Shown piece after piece: positions 33,001-34,639 of a stretch of DNA of 34,639 bases (within the stretch, counting starts at the first letter, position 1; every line of letters starts with the position of its first letter). Location of the stretch: assembly GCA_965659005.1 (NCBI GenBank), contig CBFHVG010000114.1:1-34639 (forward strand). Direction: 5' to 3'. Origin of the DNA: CAYPTY01 sp965659005 (GTDB taxonomy: Bacteria > Bacteroidota > Rhodothermia > Balneolales > Balneolaceae). The position numbers and the translations under genes were made by a program. The notes beneath the pieces are model-generated. The model was not told the DNA's origin. It saw nothing but the letters and a program-made list of their open reading frames with translations, and searched no databases.

Positions 33001-33824
33001 AATTCAAATACTCTTACGTAATCGATTTCAAATGTAGCCGGGAAGATTGAATCATCAACTCCCTGTGCACCACCCCAATCGCCACCAACGGCCATATTAA
33101 GAAGGAAAAAATGAGGTTGGTCGAATGGCCAGTTTTCAGCTGTAGGATTTTCTGGCTTCGGCACATTTAAAATAACATTCGTTGGTTCATCAATGTAGAA
33201 TATGAGCCCATCTTCCTGCCATAGTAAACCATAAATATGAAACTCCTCTTCCATAGTTGGAAGACTTACACCACCTGAAGAAATAGCATTTCCCTGTCTG
33301 TGATTATTTGCAGCTGTATGAATTGATGCGTGAGTTTTTCCAGGATCATAACTTACATATTCCATGATGTCGATTTCACCACAAAGTGGCCAGGATGTTC
33401 CATTTCTGATAGAATCTCCCAGCATCCATATTGCAGGCCATAGACCATTTCCACGATGTCGTGGCATTTTCGCTCTGATTTCTATCCGACCGTAAGTGAA
33501 AGTTTGATAAGTTAAGAGTCTTGCTGAGGTATAATCACCACGATTTTGTCCTGCACCCTCTAGTAGCGCGTGAATTTTTAATGTTCCTTCACTTACTTCA
33601 AGATTCCTGTCGAATGGAGTGTATTCCTGTAGTTCATTATTACCCCAGCCGCTGGCACCTAGTTCCGGGTACCAGACAGATTGATCCCAGTCGTTGCCGT
33701 TAAACTCTTCCGACCAAAGGAGACCCTCCAGCTCATTGTCATCATCAGTTGAAGTGTTAGAATTACACCCCAAGCTGAGAATTAACAGAAGAGGTAGTAG
33801 TGATAGTTTAACATATGCCTTCAT
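32997..33824 (-). CDS. GH16 endo-beta-glucanase (laminarinase-like) lipoprotein
   Basis: 275 residues. Lipoprotein-type signal with Cys20. GH16 jelly roll: WSEEFNGNDWDQSVWYPE, GRIEIRAKMPRHRGNGLWPAIWM, and the catalytic ExDxxE box Glu150-Ile-Asp152-Ile-Met-Glu155, the beta-bulge form with the extra Met typical of laminarinases and agarases. Then ASIHTAANNHRQG, YGLLWQEDGLIFYID and the C-terminal NMAVGGDWGG and FEIDYVRVFEL. It probably cleaves beta-1,3 or mixed-linkage glucan. AAGGAT lies upstream of the ATG. It lies 49 bases after a GH3 gene that could finish the oligosaccharides to glucose. Confidence 0.93.
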   Translation of the reverse strand: MKAYVKLSLLPLLLILSLGCNSNTSTDDDNELEGLLWSEEFNGNDWDQSVWYPELGASGWGNNELQEYTPFDRNLEVSEGTLKIHALLEGAGQNRGDYTSARLLTYQTFTYGRIEIRAKMPRHRGNGLWPAIWMLGDSIRNGTSWPLCGEIDIMEYVSYDPGKTHASIHTAANNHRQGNAISSGGVSLPTMEEEFHIYGLLWQEDGLIFYIDEPTNVILNVPKPENPTAENWPFDQPHFFLLNMAVGGDWGGAQGVDDSIFPATFEIDYVRVFEL

Positions 33825-33873
33825 GGCTAATCCTTATGAATAGTTTCTCTCATTGAACTAAAAAATCAGTCAA

Positions 33874-34639
33874 TTATTTTAATAATTCAAACTCTGCTTT
33901 CAGTAAATCAGTAGAATTTCCGCCGACCATGAATGTGAATGTTCCGGGTTCAGCTTTGAAATTATAATCTGCTGCATAGTAGGAAAGGGTTTCTGCATTC
34001 ACCTTGAAAGTAATGGTTGTTTTCTCACCTTTTTTAATCATCACTTTTTCAAACCCTTTTAGCTCCTGAACCGGACGAACGGCAGATGCAAAGTGATCAT
34101 GAAGATAGAATTGAACTACTTCTTCTCCATCCATATTTCCTGTATTCTCAACATCCACACTTACTTCTATCTCGTCATCCATACCCATAGATGATGCGGT
34201 CATTCTAAGGTTCGAGTATTCGAAGTTGGTGTAACTTAGACCATAGCCAAATGCATATTGGGGTTCATTGGATTCATCCGTATAGTGACTCCAGTAAACC
34301 GAACCCTGATCTCCAACTTGAGGCTCAGGTCGACCAGTACTTTTGTGGTTGTAGTAAATCGGAATCTGACCAAGATGCTTTGGAATCGACATAGGAAGCT
34401 TAGCTGATGGATTATAATCACCGAAAATAACGTCAGCTATTGCATGACCACCTTCACTACCCAAATGCCATGTTTCGAGGATAGTTGGCATATTTTCGTA
34501 CATCCATGGTTCTGCTATAGGACGACCGTTCATAAGTACAACTACTACATTATCATTGACTTCCTTAATCAACTTCAATAACTCAAGTTGTCTTCCTCTA
34601 AGGCTAATATCTACTTGAGAACGTCCTTCACCAGTTTGA
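33874..34639 (-). CDS. GH3 beta-glucosidase, C-terminal part (partial)
   Basis: The frame is open from the right edge to the TAA at 33874-33876, about 255 residues. It starts within the second GH3 domain (TGEGRSQVDISLRGRQ, VVVVLMNGRPIAEPW, ETWHLGSEGGHAIADVIFGD, PSAKLPMSIPKHLGQIPIYYNHK), followed by YAFGYGLSYTNFEYS and a C-terminal Fn3-like domain (VDVENTGNMDGEEVVQFYL, VQELKGFEKV). The nucleophile domain lies beyond the window. It resembles the complete GH3 at 26907-29276 but is clearly a separate paralogue. Upstream of, and probably cotranscribed with, the GH16 and esterase genes. A TTG near 34578 is an internal codon, not the start. Confidence 0.92.
   Translation of the reverse strand, partial: QTGEGRSQVDISLRGRQLELLKLIKEVNDNVVVVLMNGRPIAEPWMYENMPTILETWHLGSEGGHAIADVIFGDYNPSAKLPMSIPKHLGQIPIYYNHKSTGRPEPQVGDQGSVYWSHYTDESNEPQYAFGYGLSYTNFEYSNLRMTASSMGMDDEIEVSVDVENTGNMDGEEVVQFYLHDHFASAVRPVQELKGFEKVMIKKGEKTTITFKVNAETLSYYAADYNFKAEPGTFTFMVGGNSTDLLKAEFELLK

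Overview
The window looks like a chromosome segment from a marine or saline bacterium of the Balneolota / Rhodothermota / Bacteroidota neighbourhood. This is an inference, since no rRNA is present. The support is: two C-terminal sorting domains of the 'LxQNYPNPFNP' type IX secretion class, a PorV/PorQ-type barrel, many lipoproteins, a B12-dependent methylmalonyl-CoA mutase in two subunits with MeaB, a folP-cdaA pair, AT-rich intergenic DNA and few Shine-Dalgarno sites.

Layout. 1-458: tail of a T9SS-sorted secreted protein, closed by a strong terminator. 533-7320: four tightly packed plus-strand genes for a surface assembly (lipoprotein, TonB-dependent receptor, PorV/PorQ-like barrel, NHL-propeller lipoprotein), followed by a phosphodiesterase lipoprotein. 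8584-10621: 7Fe ferredoxin, dihydropteroate synthase and the diadenylate cyclase CdaA. 10618-11595: a RAYT (REP-associated tyrosine transposase) with hairpin repeats, including a 72-bp tandem array, sitting between a leftover second meaB 3' end and the present meaB. 11596-16145 (minus): mutA-mutB-meaB, divergent from an acyl-CoA dehydrogenase. 17520-20303: SUMF1-fold lipoprotein, triple-PAS protein, SufE and a response-regulator remnant. 20296-21690 (minus): PaiB-like flavoprotein, and a compact unit made of a CRP/FNR-like palindrome, an 11-cysteine 35-residue peptide, an intrinsic terminator and a SigZ-like sigma factor.

21735-34639 is a hemicellulose / beta-glucan utilisation cluster. The minus-strand catabolic operon holds a GH3 glycosidase, a sugar porter, xylulokinase, aldose epimerase and xylose isomerase. 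Divergent from it are a T9SS-sorted sugar-dehydrogenase-like propeller and a GH10 xylanase lipoprotein. Converging on these come a GH3 (cut by the window edge), a GH16 beta-glucanase lipoprotein and an esterase. Together they would hydrolyse xylan and beta-glucan at the cell surface, import xylose by a proton symporter and feed it to xylulose 5-phosphate. No SusC/SusD pair is visible.

The least expected items are the unannotated Cys-rich peptide/SigZ unit, the duplicated and diverged meaB tail flanking the RAYT element, and a 15-bp operator-like word found in two distant promoter-proximal places.
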